Assembly: GCA_022749755.1 (NCBI GenBank)
Contig: CM040450.1
Location: 14,327,634 to 14,391,633, forward strand
Direction: 5' to 3'
DNA from: Azadirachta indica
Taxonomy: Eukaryota; Streptophyta; Magnoliopsida; Sapindales; Meliaceae
DNA length: 64,000 nt
Shown here one piece after another: positions 1-12,401 of the stretch (its first letter is position 1; each line of letters begins with the position of its first letter). A program made the translations under genes and the position numbers. Below the pieces are notes generated by a model. The model had not been told where the DNA came from. It ran no database searches and saw nothing but the letters and a program-made list of their open reading frames with translations.

Positions 1-1160
1 TATATAGATGATGTGCTTAAATATTTTCTTACAATATGTGTAGAGTGGTTTTAACCTCATTTATTAAAACTACATTCTGTACCAAATCCTATATGACTAA
101 TAGAGAAATAAGAGAGATAGGGAAAATAGGAAAAAAAATAAGTTTATGGCACAATGAGTGGATATAAATTATATGAAAATACATTTTCATACATTATTGT
201 AAGATATCTTTAAATTAAATATAAATAAGACGTCATTTATATAACGAGAATACATATCATCATAAGTAATTTAGATTTTCACCCAACTAGTACTCAGGAG
301 AATCTTATGCTTGATAGAAATAACATTGCCTAAGTAAGAAAATCATACTCACACCTAGTAGCCTTGCATCATCGCCCGATAAAAATACAATTCACATTTA
401 GATCATATATATAAATTTTCATGCGTCCTAAAGACTTTGATCTCATTATTGGAGAATAAGTACATATAGGGTGCTTTAAATAATTACAAAAAATATTCAA
501 ACATACAACAATTACTTTCATATAACTATTGGATGTCGCATAATTTAAGTATCACTTTCGTTTGCAACATATTTAAATACATCAACTACAAATCAATCGT
601 GAAATAATTAATATTTAAACATATTGAAAACATATAATATTTTAAAAGTATTCACTTATTAACTAGCAGCTCAATCTCAAAAAATTTTAGAATCCTTTAG
701 ATTTTTACTGTTGCACTGTTCCATAAAACACAAGATTCAATAGTTTATTATGAAAACTTATTCAAAACTAAATATATATCACAAATACAAATACGAGAAT
801 AAAACTATTCGAATTTCATAAATACACCATTTGCTGAGTTTCTAAATACCAATTTAACTCTCTAAATCTTTTTTTATATTTTTCTATGAAATATCTTCTC
901 ATTCTTCTTTTTTCCTCTCTATTTCTTCTCCTCCTCTTCTCTGTTTCCTTCTCCCTCTCTCTTTCTCTTCAGCTTTTTCTCTTCCGGCCCTTTTATGTGC
1001 TTTTGTTTTCTTTTGTTTTCATTTCCTTTTCAAAATGAAACATTAGTTACATATATTAGACACCGCGCTCCGATTCAATTTTATTATTATTATTATTGTT
1101 ATTTTATTATTATTATTACTATTATTATTTTTAACATCTATTGTATAGGAGTCTTAGAAC
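1..1160. other. AT-rich intergenic DNA
   Basis: No supported gene. A pyrimidine-rich tract lies at about 880-1000, and a TTA/TAT trinucleotide repeat at about 1080-1131 abuts the left end of the Copia-type element. Confidence 0.6.
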
Positions 1161-1590
1161 TAAAAGAAAATATAGAAATAGAATACATACCTCTAGCTAT
1201 GTTGCTTAAGTAAAGAAACTTGAAAAATATTTCTTCTAACAAAAGTTTCTTTTAGCTTATTCCTTTTCAAGGCCTCTATATGATGGAAATGATATTATTT
1301 TTTTTAGGCTATGCAAATGGCTAGGTTAGGGACCTAGGAAAAATTTCTATAACTTAAAAACCCTTTCTCTTTCTCACTTCTATCTATCATTGAAGTGACT
1401 TTAAAACACTTTCTCCACTATCCACAAAAATGAAAGTGGGCAATCAATTTTGCCTCCCACTATTTTTACTTTAATGTAAAGAGATTAAATAAAACTTAAT
1501 GACCACTAACCTTTAAATAAGATAATGGATAATAAATCTAATTAAAATGATACTAATAGGAAGAGTAGTGGGTAGTTATTTCTTTATGTG
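1161..1590 (-). repeat. 3' LTR of the Copia-type element
   Basis: Aligns along its length with 4706-5135 with many substitutions and small indels, including shared stretches such as ATCATTGAAGTGA and ACAAAAATGAAAGTGGGCAA. The outer TG has decayed to TA at 1161. The right boundary is approximate. Confidence 0.75.
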
Positions 1591-2340
1591 GTTTGACTGT
1601 ATTTCAATTAGTTGCTCTAGGACTAGTTGTTCTTCATTTACAGCAACTCAATTGATTTTTGTTCTTTGTCAAATTCTATTATTCTAGAAGAACCATTCCT
1701 ATTAGGTTCTGAATCTTTAAGAAATTTGACACTTCTAGCCTTAACTATTTTAGTAGTGTGCGGAGGGCAAAAAAACCGAAATCCTTTTGAATTTATTGCA
1801 TAGCCAATGAAAAGCTACTAATTGTCTTAGGGTATCTTTATGTGAGGCTTATAAATTCAGATTTCTATAGGATCAACCCCATATGTGTAAATGATTTAAA
1901 CTTGGTTTCCATCTATTCTGTAATTCAAATAGCATTTTTGAAATTACTTTGGATAGAACTCTATTTAAAATATACACTGCTATTTTCAAGGCTTCACTCC
2001 ATAATCATAATGAAAGTTTAGAATCACTAATCATACTTCTTTCCATGTCCATTAATGTTCAATTTCTTCTTTTAGGTACACCATTTTGTAGTGTTGTACC
2101 TTGCATCGAATATTGAGCAATAATATCTTCTTGCTCAAGAAATTTTGCAAATGGAGTTGATATTTGTCCTTTTTCTGCGTATCTCCCATAAAATTCACTA
2201 CCCCTGTTTGATTTTATGATTTTTATTCTTTTTTCCTTTTATTTCTTTGCTTTAGCTTTATAGACTTTGAAAGCATCTAATGTTTCTGATTTAACAAACA
2301 AAAGATAAAAATATATAAATCTGGTATAGTAATCAATAAA

Positions 2341-2640
2341 TTAGATAACATATCTTTGACCATTTAAACAAGGAGTAGAAAAAGGCCTACATATGTCAAT
2401 GTGTACAATTTCAAGAATTTTAGAACTTATTTTGGCACCTTTAGAATTTTTGTTGGTTTGTTTTCCTTTAATACAATCCACACAAGTCCCAAAATTAATA
2501 AAGTCAAAAGTTTTTAAAATTCCATCATTTACCAACCTTTTAATTCTTTCTAAGACATATCCTAATCTCCTATGCTGCAGAAAAGAGGAATTCTCATTTA
2601 TAATACTTTGTTTAGTACCATAATTACCATGCATATTCAA
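2341..2640 (-). pseudogene. Copia integrase N-terminal fragment
   Basis: An open stretch of about 100 codons carries the GAG-pre-integrase and integrase start: a CVDCIKGKQTN zinc-binding motif followed by a VHIDICRPF motif with the first catalytic Asp. Downstream, homology continues in broken frames to about 1640. There the second catalytic Asp is Asn (SNRGSEF at about 2190-2215) and the catalytic Glu is Lys (GVPKRRN at about 2070-2090), so the enzyme would be inactive. Confidence 0.75.
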
Positions 2641-3289
2641 ATAATTGCATTCATAAATGAGATTTAAATTTATTTTATATAAACCATCGACTAATATTCC
2701 ATCACCAACAAAATTTTTATTTTTAAAGATACTGAAAAATTTATTCTCAAAAAAAAAAAACTATAACCCAAAACAATAAGTCTTGAAATGGAAACCAAAT
2801 TTCTGGAAAATGATGGAAACAAAAAAATTTCTTCAAGATCTAAATTAAAACTAGATTTTAAAATAAGTCTAAAAATTCCCACAGCTTAAACTTTTGAACT
2901 CATTCGATTGCCTGAGTATATGCTTTTTTCAGTTCCCTTTGGCTTCCTTAGGTTGAGAAAGCTTTTCTTTTTCAAGCCATTTTTTGTATTTTAAGCAGTT
3001 TTTCTTCATATGCCCTTTTTTCTTATAAAAGAAGCATACAACCTTGTTACCTTGCTAGCTCGATGGCTTGCTCCCTTTCTTTTTAAATTGAGAGGCATCA
3101 CCACCCTTTTTAATATTTCCTTGAGCTGTCACATAAGCACTTTCTACCTTTTCTTGTTTTAATCTTTCTTCCTCTTGAACACATATAGTTAAAATCTCAT
3201 TTATGGACCAATTTTCTTATGTATGTTATAAGATATTTTAAAAGGTCCATATTCATTAGGAAAAGAATTAAGAATAAAATGAACAAGAA

Positions 3290-3710
3290 ATCAATCAGAA
3301 ATCTTAACCTTTAAAGTTTTAAATTGCGCAATAATGTCTCTCATTTCCATTATATGATCACGTACACTTTCAAAACGATCAAAATTTTTGCCTGAAAGTT
3401 TTTGCATTAAAGTATTGGCCAATGCTTTATCAGAAGTCACAAATTGTTCTTCTATGGCCTTTATATAATCTTTCACCTTTGAGCATTAAGGTATTAAATT
3501 TCTAATGCGTTTACATATATGAGACTTTATAAGCATTAAGTTTAAGCGATTTGACTGCTCCCACTGTTCATATTTTTCATTTTGTTGTGGCATACTTAAA
3601 TCAGTGGCAATAGGTGGTTTGTCCATATGAAACGCCAAATCAAGATCCATATATCTAAAAGTAAAGAAAACACTATCTTTCCAATCAGAATAATTTTCAC
3701 CATTAAGCAT
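3290..3710 (-). pseudogene. Copia gag fragment
   Basis: Two open pieces (3710-3486 and 3476-3291) are separated by a stop. The first contains a LNGENYSDWKD motif typical of the Copia gag N-terminus, with a following KYEQWEQSN stretch. The second has gag-like text with a LSGKNFDRFESVRDHIMEM segment. The zinc knuckle further left reads CFFYKKKGHMKKNC, where the second Cys of CX2CX4HX4C is replaced by Tyr. Confidence 0.7.
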
Positions 3711-4705
3711 CGAAAAATGAGATGCATCATTAACAAAAGAAGCAAGAATAATTGCAACAATAAGGAAATGTATTTTAATGCTATTATATCAAAACTTGAA
3801 ATTAAATTAATCAATGTTAATATATATCAGTAAATTCAAACCTTGCTGTGGGTAAAGGTTGCAAAACAATGTATTGAATCTCCTTAATAACTTTATTAAT
3901 AACACTGGTAAACGATAAATATTAAAATCCCATGCCTATGAGTATAGGGAAAATTATATTAAGTTTACTATCTTATTCCTATTAAAATATTAAAATAATT
4001 ATCTCCCTGTATGGCCAAATAATTATTTAACAAATTAATAGCAACATATTGTAATAAAAGTTAATATTTATGATAAAATATACTTTAAGATTATCATATT
4101 ACTTTATTAATATCACAATATCTTAAAATGCTATGGCTCCTCTTAAGACATTATGATATTGAAAAAGAGTAGATATCACCATATAAATTATTAGAAAACA
4201 AGAATATCCAATAAAACAATATAAAAAAAAACCAATAGGTTAAATTGCAATAAAAACAAATTGATATATATATATATATATATAATTAAATTGCTATCTT
4301 AACATGATTTGTTTAACCTTTATTAGTAAAATATATACACAAACTTTATGAGAATTTATAATTCTCAAGAGTATATATCAAATTAAGCACGATCATGTAT
4401 ATCAATTATAACATATTGCATGAAATTAAACAAAATATATCTAAGTGCATGCAATATTTAAATTCATACGATTTAATCTTTGGTACTAAACAAAATATAG
4501 CATCAAAATAAACAAATATTTGAATAAATGAATATAGTGGCAACATAATGATAAATAACTTATCATACCAGTTCAAATGATACCACAATAAAATATTCAT
4601 ATATTATAAAATATACTAAATAATATATATTCAATTATATATATATTGAAATTTCAAATTAATTTTACTAAGCAATATGGTATGAAGATGGCTTTCATAC
4701 CACTA

Positions 4706-5135
4706 TGACAGAAAATATTGAAATAGAATACCTACCTCCAGCCATGTTGCCCAAGTAAAGAAATTTGAAAAATATTTCTTCTAACAAAAGCCTTTTAACC
4801 TATTCCTTTTTCAAGGCCTCTATACAATGGAATGATATTATTTTTTGTAGGTTATGTAAATGGTTAGACTAGTGACCTTCTTTATAGGAAAATTTTTCAT
4901 AACATAAAAATATTTTCTCCTCTCCACTTCTATCTATCATTGAAGTGATTTTAAAACACTTTCTCTATTATTCACAAAAATGAAAGTGGGCAATTAATTG
5001 TCTCCCACTACTTTTACTTTAATGCAAGAAGATTAAATAAGACGTAATAACCACTATCTTTTAAATAAGATAGTGAACAATAAATCTAATTAAAATGATA
5101 TTTAACAAAAAAAGTACTGGTAGTTATTTCTTTAA
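4706..5135 (-). repeat. 5' LTR of the Copia-type element
   Basis: Partner of 1161-1590. It begins TGACAGAAAATATTG on the plus strand at 4706, immediately right of the primer-binding-like site. The right boundary is approximate. Confidence 0.75.
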
Positions 5136-5159
5136 TTTTATTAATATAATATTTATCAT

Positions 5160-5880
5160 GTGAGCCAAATGAGGAAAACTTACAAGAACGGCTTCACGTC
5201 GTAGTTAAGAAAGAGAAACGTTGGAGGAATTTTGCTAAAAGATTTGGTTTTAAACAGAAGTTGCAGCCTTGCATCCCAATAGAATCAAAGTGCTGCAATT
5301 TAGAGGAACATGCATTTCTTGGGAATGGAAACGAAATCAAATAATGCTGGGGTGGTTCATTAAGCTTTAATTAATAAAACTCAATTATATGGATAACATT
5401 GCTCCTGTGTAGTGCTTTTCCTTTTTCTGTCAATTCTTAACTTCTATAATATTGGGCGATTCTTTTGTTCTTGTTAAGATGAGGATCAAATTACTGTAGT
5501 ATGTAGAATACAGCATGTAATAGTTCAATTCAGTATTTCTTTCTCTCTAAATTAGGAACTATATCTCCAAATCGCAGTAGTCTTTAGCTGCACATACCTA
5601 ATGTTCATTGGAATCTCACCCTTATATTTGTACTCTGCTAACTGCTTATTTAAAACTTGAATTCATTTATTTTTCATGAAAGCAGTCTCTTTGTGCTTCA
5701 GAGATAATTATGATGGAACTGCTGTTGAACCATTTTTCACATTTCACTTGATATCATGCTCTCTTCTTTTTTTCAACTGTAAATTTCATTCCTTGGTATC
5801 TAACCGTTAAATTGCATTTCTTCTGCAGGATTATGTCAGCACACAAAAGGGTTTTCTACTAAATTTGAGGGGAAGATGAT
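5160..5880 (+). pseudogene. Possible gene remnant of unknown function
   Basis: From about 5160 to 5343 one frame stays open for about 58 codons (lysine-rich, with a KRWRNFAKRFGFKQ segment) and ends in TAA. At 5829 a good acceptor (TTCTTCTGCAG) is followed by a short open stretch ending in TGA at about 5880. This could be the tail of a gene cut by the Copia element on its left. No start codon or family was recognised, so it may be chance. Confidence 0.2.
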
Positions 5881-6087
5881 AGAATTAATATACAAAAACT
5901 AGAGCTTTCTTCATTCAATACTTTATTACATAATGATGATTCATTTAAGTCAAAGAACAATCTCAGGAACAGGCAGATCATTAGAATTAACAGAAATTTC
6001 CTCACAAAAGAATTATCTGCAACTTATGCAGAGCATTAATAAATATGGTGAAAAAATGGGCTACAGTATAGAAGCTCCATGTACCAT
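5881..6087 (-). other. Probable laccase 3' UTR
   Basis: Non-coding sequence downstream of the laccase stop. It contains minus-strand AATAAA-like stretches around 5915-5945. The polyadenylation site cannot be fixed. Confidence 0.4.
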
Positions 6088-8290
6088 TTAGCAGGGTGGA
6101 AGATCCTTGGGGGGTGGGAGAATAGATTCCTCTGGTGACTTTCCATTCTCCACAACAAAAGCCATCTTCAATCCCCACATTGTATGCAGTTCCAGGTGAC
6201 AATGCATAAACCAAACACCTACAAATAGATTATCAGTTTGAAGTAAGTTTCACAATCCTGTATTTATATATGGATTTATGGATGAAGAATAATTTGTGTC
6301 TGAATTTACCAGGATTATCGGCTCTGAATCTGATAGCAGTCCATCCTCCAGTGGGAACTCCGACTGTATTTCTCTCGGGAGGATCAACCAAATTAAACTT
6401 AGTGGGGTTTTTCTTTGGATCAAAGTTCCCAATCCCACTTCCAACAACAAAGAAATTGTAGCCATGAAGATGAAATGGGTGCGACTCAACCGTGAGAAGA
6501 TTGGTATCCTGCAAAACTAATTCAATAGTGGAATTGAAGGTCACCTTACTGAGCCTTGTTCCAAATGAAGTGCCAAGGCTGGCTGTAAGAGGTGCACCCG
6601 TATAGTTAAATGGAACAGGAGGGCGGTCGGGGAAGTCAGCTCTGAAAACTCCCGAGATGTTGAAATAATGAGCTTGCAAGAGTCCAATCTTTGGCATCAC
6701 AAAGGTAATGTTGTTCAAAGAAGCTGTAAGTTGAGTACCATTTTGGCAAGTGGGACATGGGTTTTGTCCTAAACCAATCGTGTAAAAGAGATGGCGATCA
6801 ACCTGCAGAGGGACATTTGCCGGATACTGTGGGGTGTTTAAGCTCTTAAGTTTACTGTTATAGCTTATTGCAAAGTTGGTGTCATTTGGAGCAGGGAGAG
6901 TAGGTAAATTTGGAATAACTGTGTTCGGAATGCCTTTGTATTGTAGAATGGCCGTAACAGTTTTGTTGTCAACAGTAATTGGAGCATCCATGAAAGGCCT
7001 TGCGGCCATGAAGTATCGGCTTGGAGATTGGTCAGCTTTAACAAGAACATTTGTGGTTTGACCTGGTGCAATTAGGATAGCTTGGGTTGTAAATGGCTTA
7101 GTGTAGACTGCATCAATCTCTACAACAGTCATGTAATGGCCAGCGATCGCGAAGAAGAGCTCGTCATTGAGTGCAGCATTGACAATCCTTAGAAGGTAAG
7201 TTTTACCCGATTCAACCTCCACGGCGAACGTATCTAGCATAGAAAATAAAAATAGATCAGAGATGGTATGCAGTACTATATATTCTCTTAGTAACTTCTA
7301 ATATAAAGTTTGCTTTCTTCTTCTTTATTAATTTTCTTGTCTTTGAATAAGCAAGTGTAAAGCTAGGGGTAATATACGTTTCTCAGAACAAGGGAAGAGT
7401 GGCCCCGGTTTGCCATTGATGGTATGAGCATCTGAGGTCTGGGGTGGCAAACCCAATTTATTAGCTCGGTTTACAATCGTTTCAACATCAGAATTCCACC
7501 ATTCTCCTGCATATCATATCAAAACTTCGTTAGCATGTCCTTCAAAACTTTCAGTTTTAGTATGTTGACCAATGATTTTCTATTGAAAATATTGCTGACC
7601 TAAGACTATATTAGTTTCTTGATGCGGTTGTGGAAATGGAAATGGAGTTCCTTCTTTGGGCATGATAACAATGGCACCATAAACTGTGGCCCTTAGCCAC
7701 AAAATATGAGCATGCCACCATAGAGTTCCTCGTTGTCCAGTGACGTTGAAATCATAAGTGTAGCTGTTTCCAATCTTGATAGGGCACTGTGTTATATATG
7801 CTGGTCCGTCTGCCCAACCATTGCGATATTGCTTCAAACCATGCCTACATTCAGAACAAATTTGTATATTGTTCAATTTCATATATATGCTTGCATAACT
7901 TTTTGTTTGACATAGTAATTGACATACCAATGGATAGACATGTTATATTGTGCATGGTTTGTAATATTGACAAGAACCCGATCTCCTTCTCTAACATAGA
8001 GGGTAGGTCCTGGAAACATTCCGTTAACAGTAACAATTGGTTTGGCATGGCACAACCTGCTCACATTTTTCACTTGAATCTGAATCATGATAAAGAAGAA
8101 GTGTTAAACTCGAAAATGAAGAAGCTATATTGCAATAAAGGAAAGCGATAAGGAAAAATAATATTAACAAATTGATACATACATCAAACTGATACTTCTT
8201 TACTGCTGCATCAGCTGAAAATGAATGAAATCCCAAAAAGCAAAAAACAATCAAAATCAAAACCGAGTAGTGATGATTTTTCATTGCCAT
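6088..8290 (-). CDS. LAC: Laccase (multicopper oxidase), intact six-exon gene
   Basis: Exons on the minus strand: 8290-8183, 8079-7928, 7844-7600, 7506-7378, 7233-6310, 6218-6088. All introns are GT-AG and in phase, giving 562 residues, the usual length for plant laccases (p-diphenol:O2 oxidoreductases, secreted to the cell wall, where they oxidise monolignols or flavonoids). Residues 1-28 form a hydrophobic signal peptide. All copper motifs are present: HWHG (residues 86-89), WWHAHI (129-134), HPFHLHG (463-469) and [12 protein letters not shown] (525-536) with Leu at the axial type-1 position. Exons 2, 3 and 4 (152, 245 and 129 bp) have the sizes conserved in plant laccases. The start is the first ATG before the signal peptide; a second ATG lies two codons later. 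Subfamily was not assigned. It is the only intact member of a three-copy cluster. Confidence 0.93.
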
Positions 8291-8720
8291 TTTCTTATGT
8301 TTTAGTTAAAAATGATGAACTACTGGTTCAGGGTTTGACTATAGCGTATTAAAGTAAAGTGTAAGTGTGTGAATGCAGAGGAAGAAGAAAACAAGTGGTA
8401 ATTATAGTGATTAAAAAAGATTGTAGGTTATAGGTTATATTGTAGGTTAATGGGTTGTTAGTGCAGAGTTGGCAGTATGGTTCAATAATTAGGTAAAGCA
8501 AACTGCTAGCAGGCTAAACAAAACTTGGAAGCAACAGTTGCAAGAAGTTGAGATATCCACGTACTGTCTGCTGAACATATATTTACCCCTATTTATAATA
8601 TGGAGTACCTTGAAAGCTGATAACAATGTGATATGTGACCATCTTTAACTTATAATAATATGTTAACAAAAGGTTATACTGCTTTTAATAATATTTGCTT
8701 TGCAGAAACATGTTGCTTGG
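8291..8720 (-). promoter_or_regulatory. Laccase promoter region with weak TATA element
   Basis: On the minus strand CACTATAATTACCA includes a TATA-like element at 8398-8406, about 110 bp before the ATG. The region out to about 8720 is clearly homologous to 20369-20740 upstream of the third laccase copy (shared GAATGCAGAGGAAGAAG and CTAAACAAAACTTGGAAGCA). The promoter was therefore duplicated with the gene. The homologous site in the broken copy is a better TATA box (TATAAATA). Confidence 0.5.
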
Positions 8721-9489
8721 CTGCTGGTTTGCGTTTCGAATGTTGGGTGAAGGATGGAGACCGATGCAAATTCTGTATCCGAGTCAATTAAAGAATTAAA
8801 GCTGTGGAATATGCACAGTTGAATTAGACAATATTATTATAAGGTTATAATATTTTACGCAGGACGAAAAATATATTAACTAGGAATATGCACAACACTT
8901 TTTTATTTTTAAATATTAAATTACAATGTACTGACATACATCAAAATTCTACTTGAATCTTAGATATGACAAATGTATGCACATTCTAAATTATGCTATT
9001 TCTTAGATTTTTGTGCATTGTCAAATTGATGTACCCATGTACATCAAAATTTTACTGAATATGCAAGTATAGTGCTATATTTACCTTCAAATTAAAAAAA
9101 AAATCTGTTGACGCTTTAATATGATAGGAAGCCCCACAATATTGTGGGGTACTCTACAATTGGTCGAGATTTGGCGGACGGCGTAATATAGAATCAATTT
9201 GAATTGAAAATAAACTAATATTTTTTTAACCACACATCAACTAGAAATATATATTTATTTTTGATAGGACATTGAGAATAATAACAAAATTCTTAGTAAC
9301 ATAATTTTTATTTATGTGTATATAAGTGAAAATCATTTTATTTATATAACATACAAATATGTATGTGTATGTAAGTGAAAGTCATTTTATTTATATTTTT
9401 AAAGACATTTGATTTTTTATTAACATTTAACATATTAATCAATTATCCAAAGATAATATATATATCAAATATAATTTTAACCATAAGAC
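8721..9489. other. Intergenic spacer with palindrome and direct repeat
   Basis: No gene seen. A perfect 18-bp palindrome (CCCCACAAT followed by its reverse complement) lies at 9132-9149. A degenerate direct repeat of about 36 bp (AAGTGAAAATCATTTTATTT and AAGTGAAAGTCATTTTATTT) lies at about 9312-9400. Confidence 0.5.
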
Positions 9490-11383
9490 GTGAGTAAGTT
9501 GAGTTTCATTTTGACAAGTACGACATGGGTTTTGTCATTAACGAATTGTGTAAAAAAGATGGCCATAGACCTGAAGAGGGACATTTTCTGGATATTGTGG
9601 GGTGTTTAAGCTGCCAAGTTTGCTGTTATAATTTAATGCAAAGTTGGTTTCATTTGGAGCAGGCAGAGTGGGTAAGATTGGAACAACTGTGTTTGGAATG
9701 CCTTTGTATTTTATAATTACTGTCACAGTTTTATTGTCAACATAAATTAGTGCATCTATGAAAGGCCTTCCGCCGTGAAGTATCGGCTTGGAGAGTGGTA
9801 AGCTTTAACAAGAACATTTGTAGTTTGACCTGGTGCAATTAAGATAGCTTGGGTTGTAAATGCCTTAGTGTAGACTGCATCAATCTCTACGACAGTCGTG
9901 TTATGGTCAGCAATCGCAAAGAAGAGCTCGTCATTGAGTGCAGCATTGACAATCGTTAGGAGGTAAGTGTCGGGATAAACTAATATAAACTAATTGCGTA
10001 AGTACAATAATTTCTTTATCCCTTCTTAAACTTAACAGGAAACAAACAAATAAAACAATAATTTTTGGGTACAAAATTAATTCTTGGATAACAACCACAT
10101 CATCAACAAAACAACCATAACATAATCAATTTTAACATAGAAGACCTCCCCAATATGAGAAGTAAAAATTACAAGACTGTAGTCTACCTAAAAATCTCCA
10201 CTATAATTAAATAATGGGAAAACACAATTTTTCTCTAGTTAAAACTAGAGGTACACATCTATGACATTCTCAAGATCACAAAATCTTGATAAACAATCAA
10301 ATTTTACAAAGAAGTTAGAGAGAATTCAAGAAAACATCACCAAAATAGTGGTTTAACTTCCAGTTATGAAATTTGGAGAAAGGGAGCTTTCAAATCTGAT
10401 CTCCACCGTTGAAAATTTAGTCCTCTGAGTTAGGAAGCTGCTGGTAAAATTTCAGCTCAATCGGACCACAAATCGACCCCTGTTAGCCACTTGATCAAAA
10501 ATGTCTCAAGTTTACTATTCTACCCTTCTCTTACAAACAGTACCCGCTTTCTCTAAAAATGATGAACAATCAACGTTTCTTTTCTTAACACACATATATA
10601 TATTGTAACAAAAAATTAAAATATTAATTCTACTTGAAAAAAGATCGAAATGTCTTTGACCTAATTGGACTTAGTTATTATTGAAGATAAATTTAGACTA
10701 TTTTCAAATAGAAGGAAACTCAACCCAATAATAAATTTAACTGAATCAACCTCCATAGCAAAGATATCTAGCATATGAAATGAAAATAAATTAGAGATGT
10801 TACGCGGTACAATATATTCGTTTAGTAATATTGATGGTAAAATTTGCTTTGTTCTTCTTTATTAATGTTCTTGTCTACGAATAAAGAAAGTGCAAAGCTA
10901 GGGATAAAATACGTTTCTCAGAATAAGGGAAGAGTGGCCCTGGTTTGCCATTGCTAGTATGAGCATCCGAGGCTGTCGTGGGAAGCCCAACTTATTAGCT
11001 TGGCATGATAACAATGGCCTCATAAACTGTAGCCGTTACCCCAAAAATACAAGCATGCCACCATTGAATTCCTCGTTGTCCAATGGCGATGAAATCGTAA
11101 GTGTATCTGTTTCCAGGCTTGATCGGGCACTGTGTTATGTATGCTTCAATCCATGCCTTCATTTAGAAAGAAGACAAAAGAATTTATACATTATTCAATT
11201 ATATGTGCATACAGAATTAAGATTTGATGTAATAATATTTGACATACCAGCGGATAGACATGTTATATTGTGCATGATTTGTCACGCTGAGAAGAACTTG
11301 ATCTCCTTCTCTAACATGGACGGTAGGTCCTGGAAACATTCCATTAACGGTAACAATTGGTTTGGCATGGCACAATCTGCTGT
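9490..11383 (-). pseudogene. Laccase pseudogene, second copy
   Basis: Homologous to the intact laccase from exon 5 to exon 2. Exon 5 sequence runs from 9490 to 9967 and resumes at about 10739 after an insertion of about 770 bp. Exon 4 (about 10907-11000) is fused directly to the inside of exon 3 near 11001, a deletion of about 190 bp relative to the intact gene including the intron. About 30 bp of exon 3 is missing near 11145. Exon 2 occupies about 11249-11383 and then homology stops. Exons 1 and 6 are absent. Small indels add frameshifts (for example near 9770-9780). It cannot encode laccase. Confidence 0.88.
9968..10727 (-). mobile_element. Probable solo LTR inserted in the laccase pseudogene
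   Basis: A block of about 760 bp has no counterpart in the intact laccase exon 5. On the minus strand it begins TGGGTTGAG and ends TTTATCCCGACA, so it has TG...CA ends. It has no coding content and resembles the U5-type sequence of plant Copia LTRs. Flanking bases GTAAG and ATAAT could be a decayed five-base target duplication. Confidence 0.55.
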
Positions 11384-12358
11384 TCTGGAATGGCTCCAAG
11401 ATCATATACCCAACGGGAAAGTCACCAACTCTGCACACCTGCTATGGCTGTGAAGGATTCTTTTTCTATTCCTCTGTTTTAGTTCTTCCTGTAAATTTGT
11501 ATGATTCTCTCAGTAGTCTGAAAATGAGACAAGAAGTGGAATCATTTGATAGTGTACTCAAAAGTAGTGGTATAACAGTATTTGCTGGCTCAGGAATATT
11601 GCTTAAAGAATGAGAATTTAATGGGGTATTTGAGCTTGATGCAATTTACAACAGTAACAGGGTACTGAAGCCCATAGTTTAACCCGCTTCAATATTTGCT
11701 CGAGCAACTTATGAATTTGTTTTGTATATCATTTGGAATTTCAAAGGGGAGCTTCAGTGCCTCTAGACCACCAGTGTTCCTTCATAATCGCAAACAGCTA
11801 ATGGATCTCATTCTTATTAGGATCATGATAGTATTGAACTGCACTATTAAGTAATATCCATCAAAATCAAGGTAAAAAATCAAACCCTTTGCTGCAAACC
11901 ATGCAATTAGCCCCGAAATTTAGTCCCGTGAAACAGATAATATCCTGGTGTTATTGAAGAGCAATTTTCTATGCTGACAATAGATTTTTTTAAGATTAAT
12001 GAAATGTTTAATTAGCTCACCGCTCCACCGCGATTTCCGGCGATTTCACGGCGTCTGTCTTAGTAAATATAGTATTAATTGCTGTCCAATGCGTCGGCCC
12101 TAGTTAGGTAGTACTTACAACTGAAAAACTGAAGTAGCTTTCCCTCCGTTTTCTGTTTCGCAACTCTGACAATTCTATCTATTCTAATAAACTATACGGG
12201 CTACTTCTCAGCAAGCTTGTACTTTATTTTGCTAATTCAAAACCAAGAACCTCAATTTCTTTCTCCTCAATTAAACTTGAAATCAAGAACTTGAATATCT
12301 TTCTTCATTTCGCCAGTACTGCACATAATACCAAAAGCACTTCCTTTCTTGGAGGAAC
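11384..12358. other. Unassigned spacer between laccase copy and zinc-binding gene candidate
   Basis: Open frames exist at 11384-11613, but no family is recognised and codon structure does not persist. The segment from 12020 onwards is less AT-rich and could be promoter or leader of the gene candidate that follows. Confidence 0.3.
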
Positions 12359-12401
12359 TTGTCAAAAGAACCTCTTCTCTGTGATCAAACTCAGGTGACA
12401 A

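Larger units (their letters stand above)
1161..5135 (-). mobile_element. Decayed Copia-type LTR retrotransposon with internal deletion
   Basis: Two diverged direct repeats of about 430 bp (1161-1590 and 4706-5135) flank a minus-strand interior. The right repeat is the 5' LTR. Next to its inner edge, 4689-4703 resembles the initiator-methionine tRNA primer site (minus strand GGTATGAAAGCC; consensus GGTATCAGAGCC). Reading leftwards, the interior shows a gag segment (about 3710-3290), a CCHC zinc knuckle (about 2985-3040), the GAG-pre-integrase domain with a CVDCIKGK motif (2640-2341), and the integrase core (about 2400-1640). Reverse transcriptase and RNase H are absent: integrase runs almost straight into the 3' LTR. 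Frames are interrupted by stops. The element is about 4 kb, shorter than typical 5-kb Copia elements, and cannot be autonomous. No clear target-site duplication was found. Confidence 0.85.

Noticed and set aside
995..1213. Small open frame with hydrophobic, Tyr-rich translation
   Set aside because: It is derived from the TTA/TAT microsatellite and runs into the Copia LTR.
6250..8151. Alternative frames on both strands inside the laccase gene
   Set aside because: They are shadows of the laccase exons, which join in phase and carry all copper motifs.
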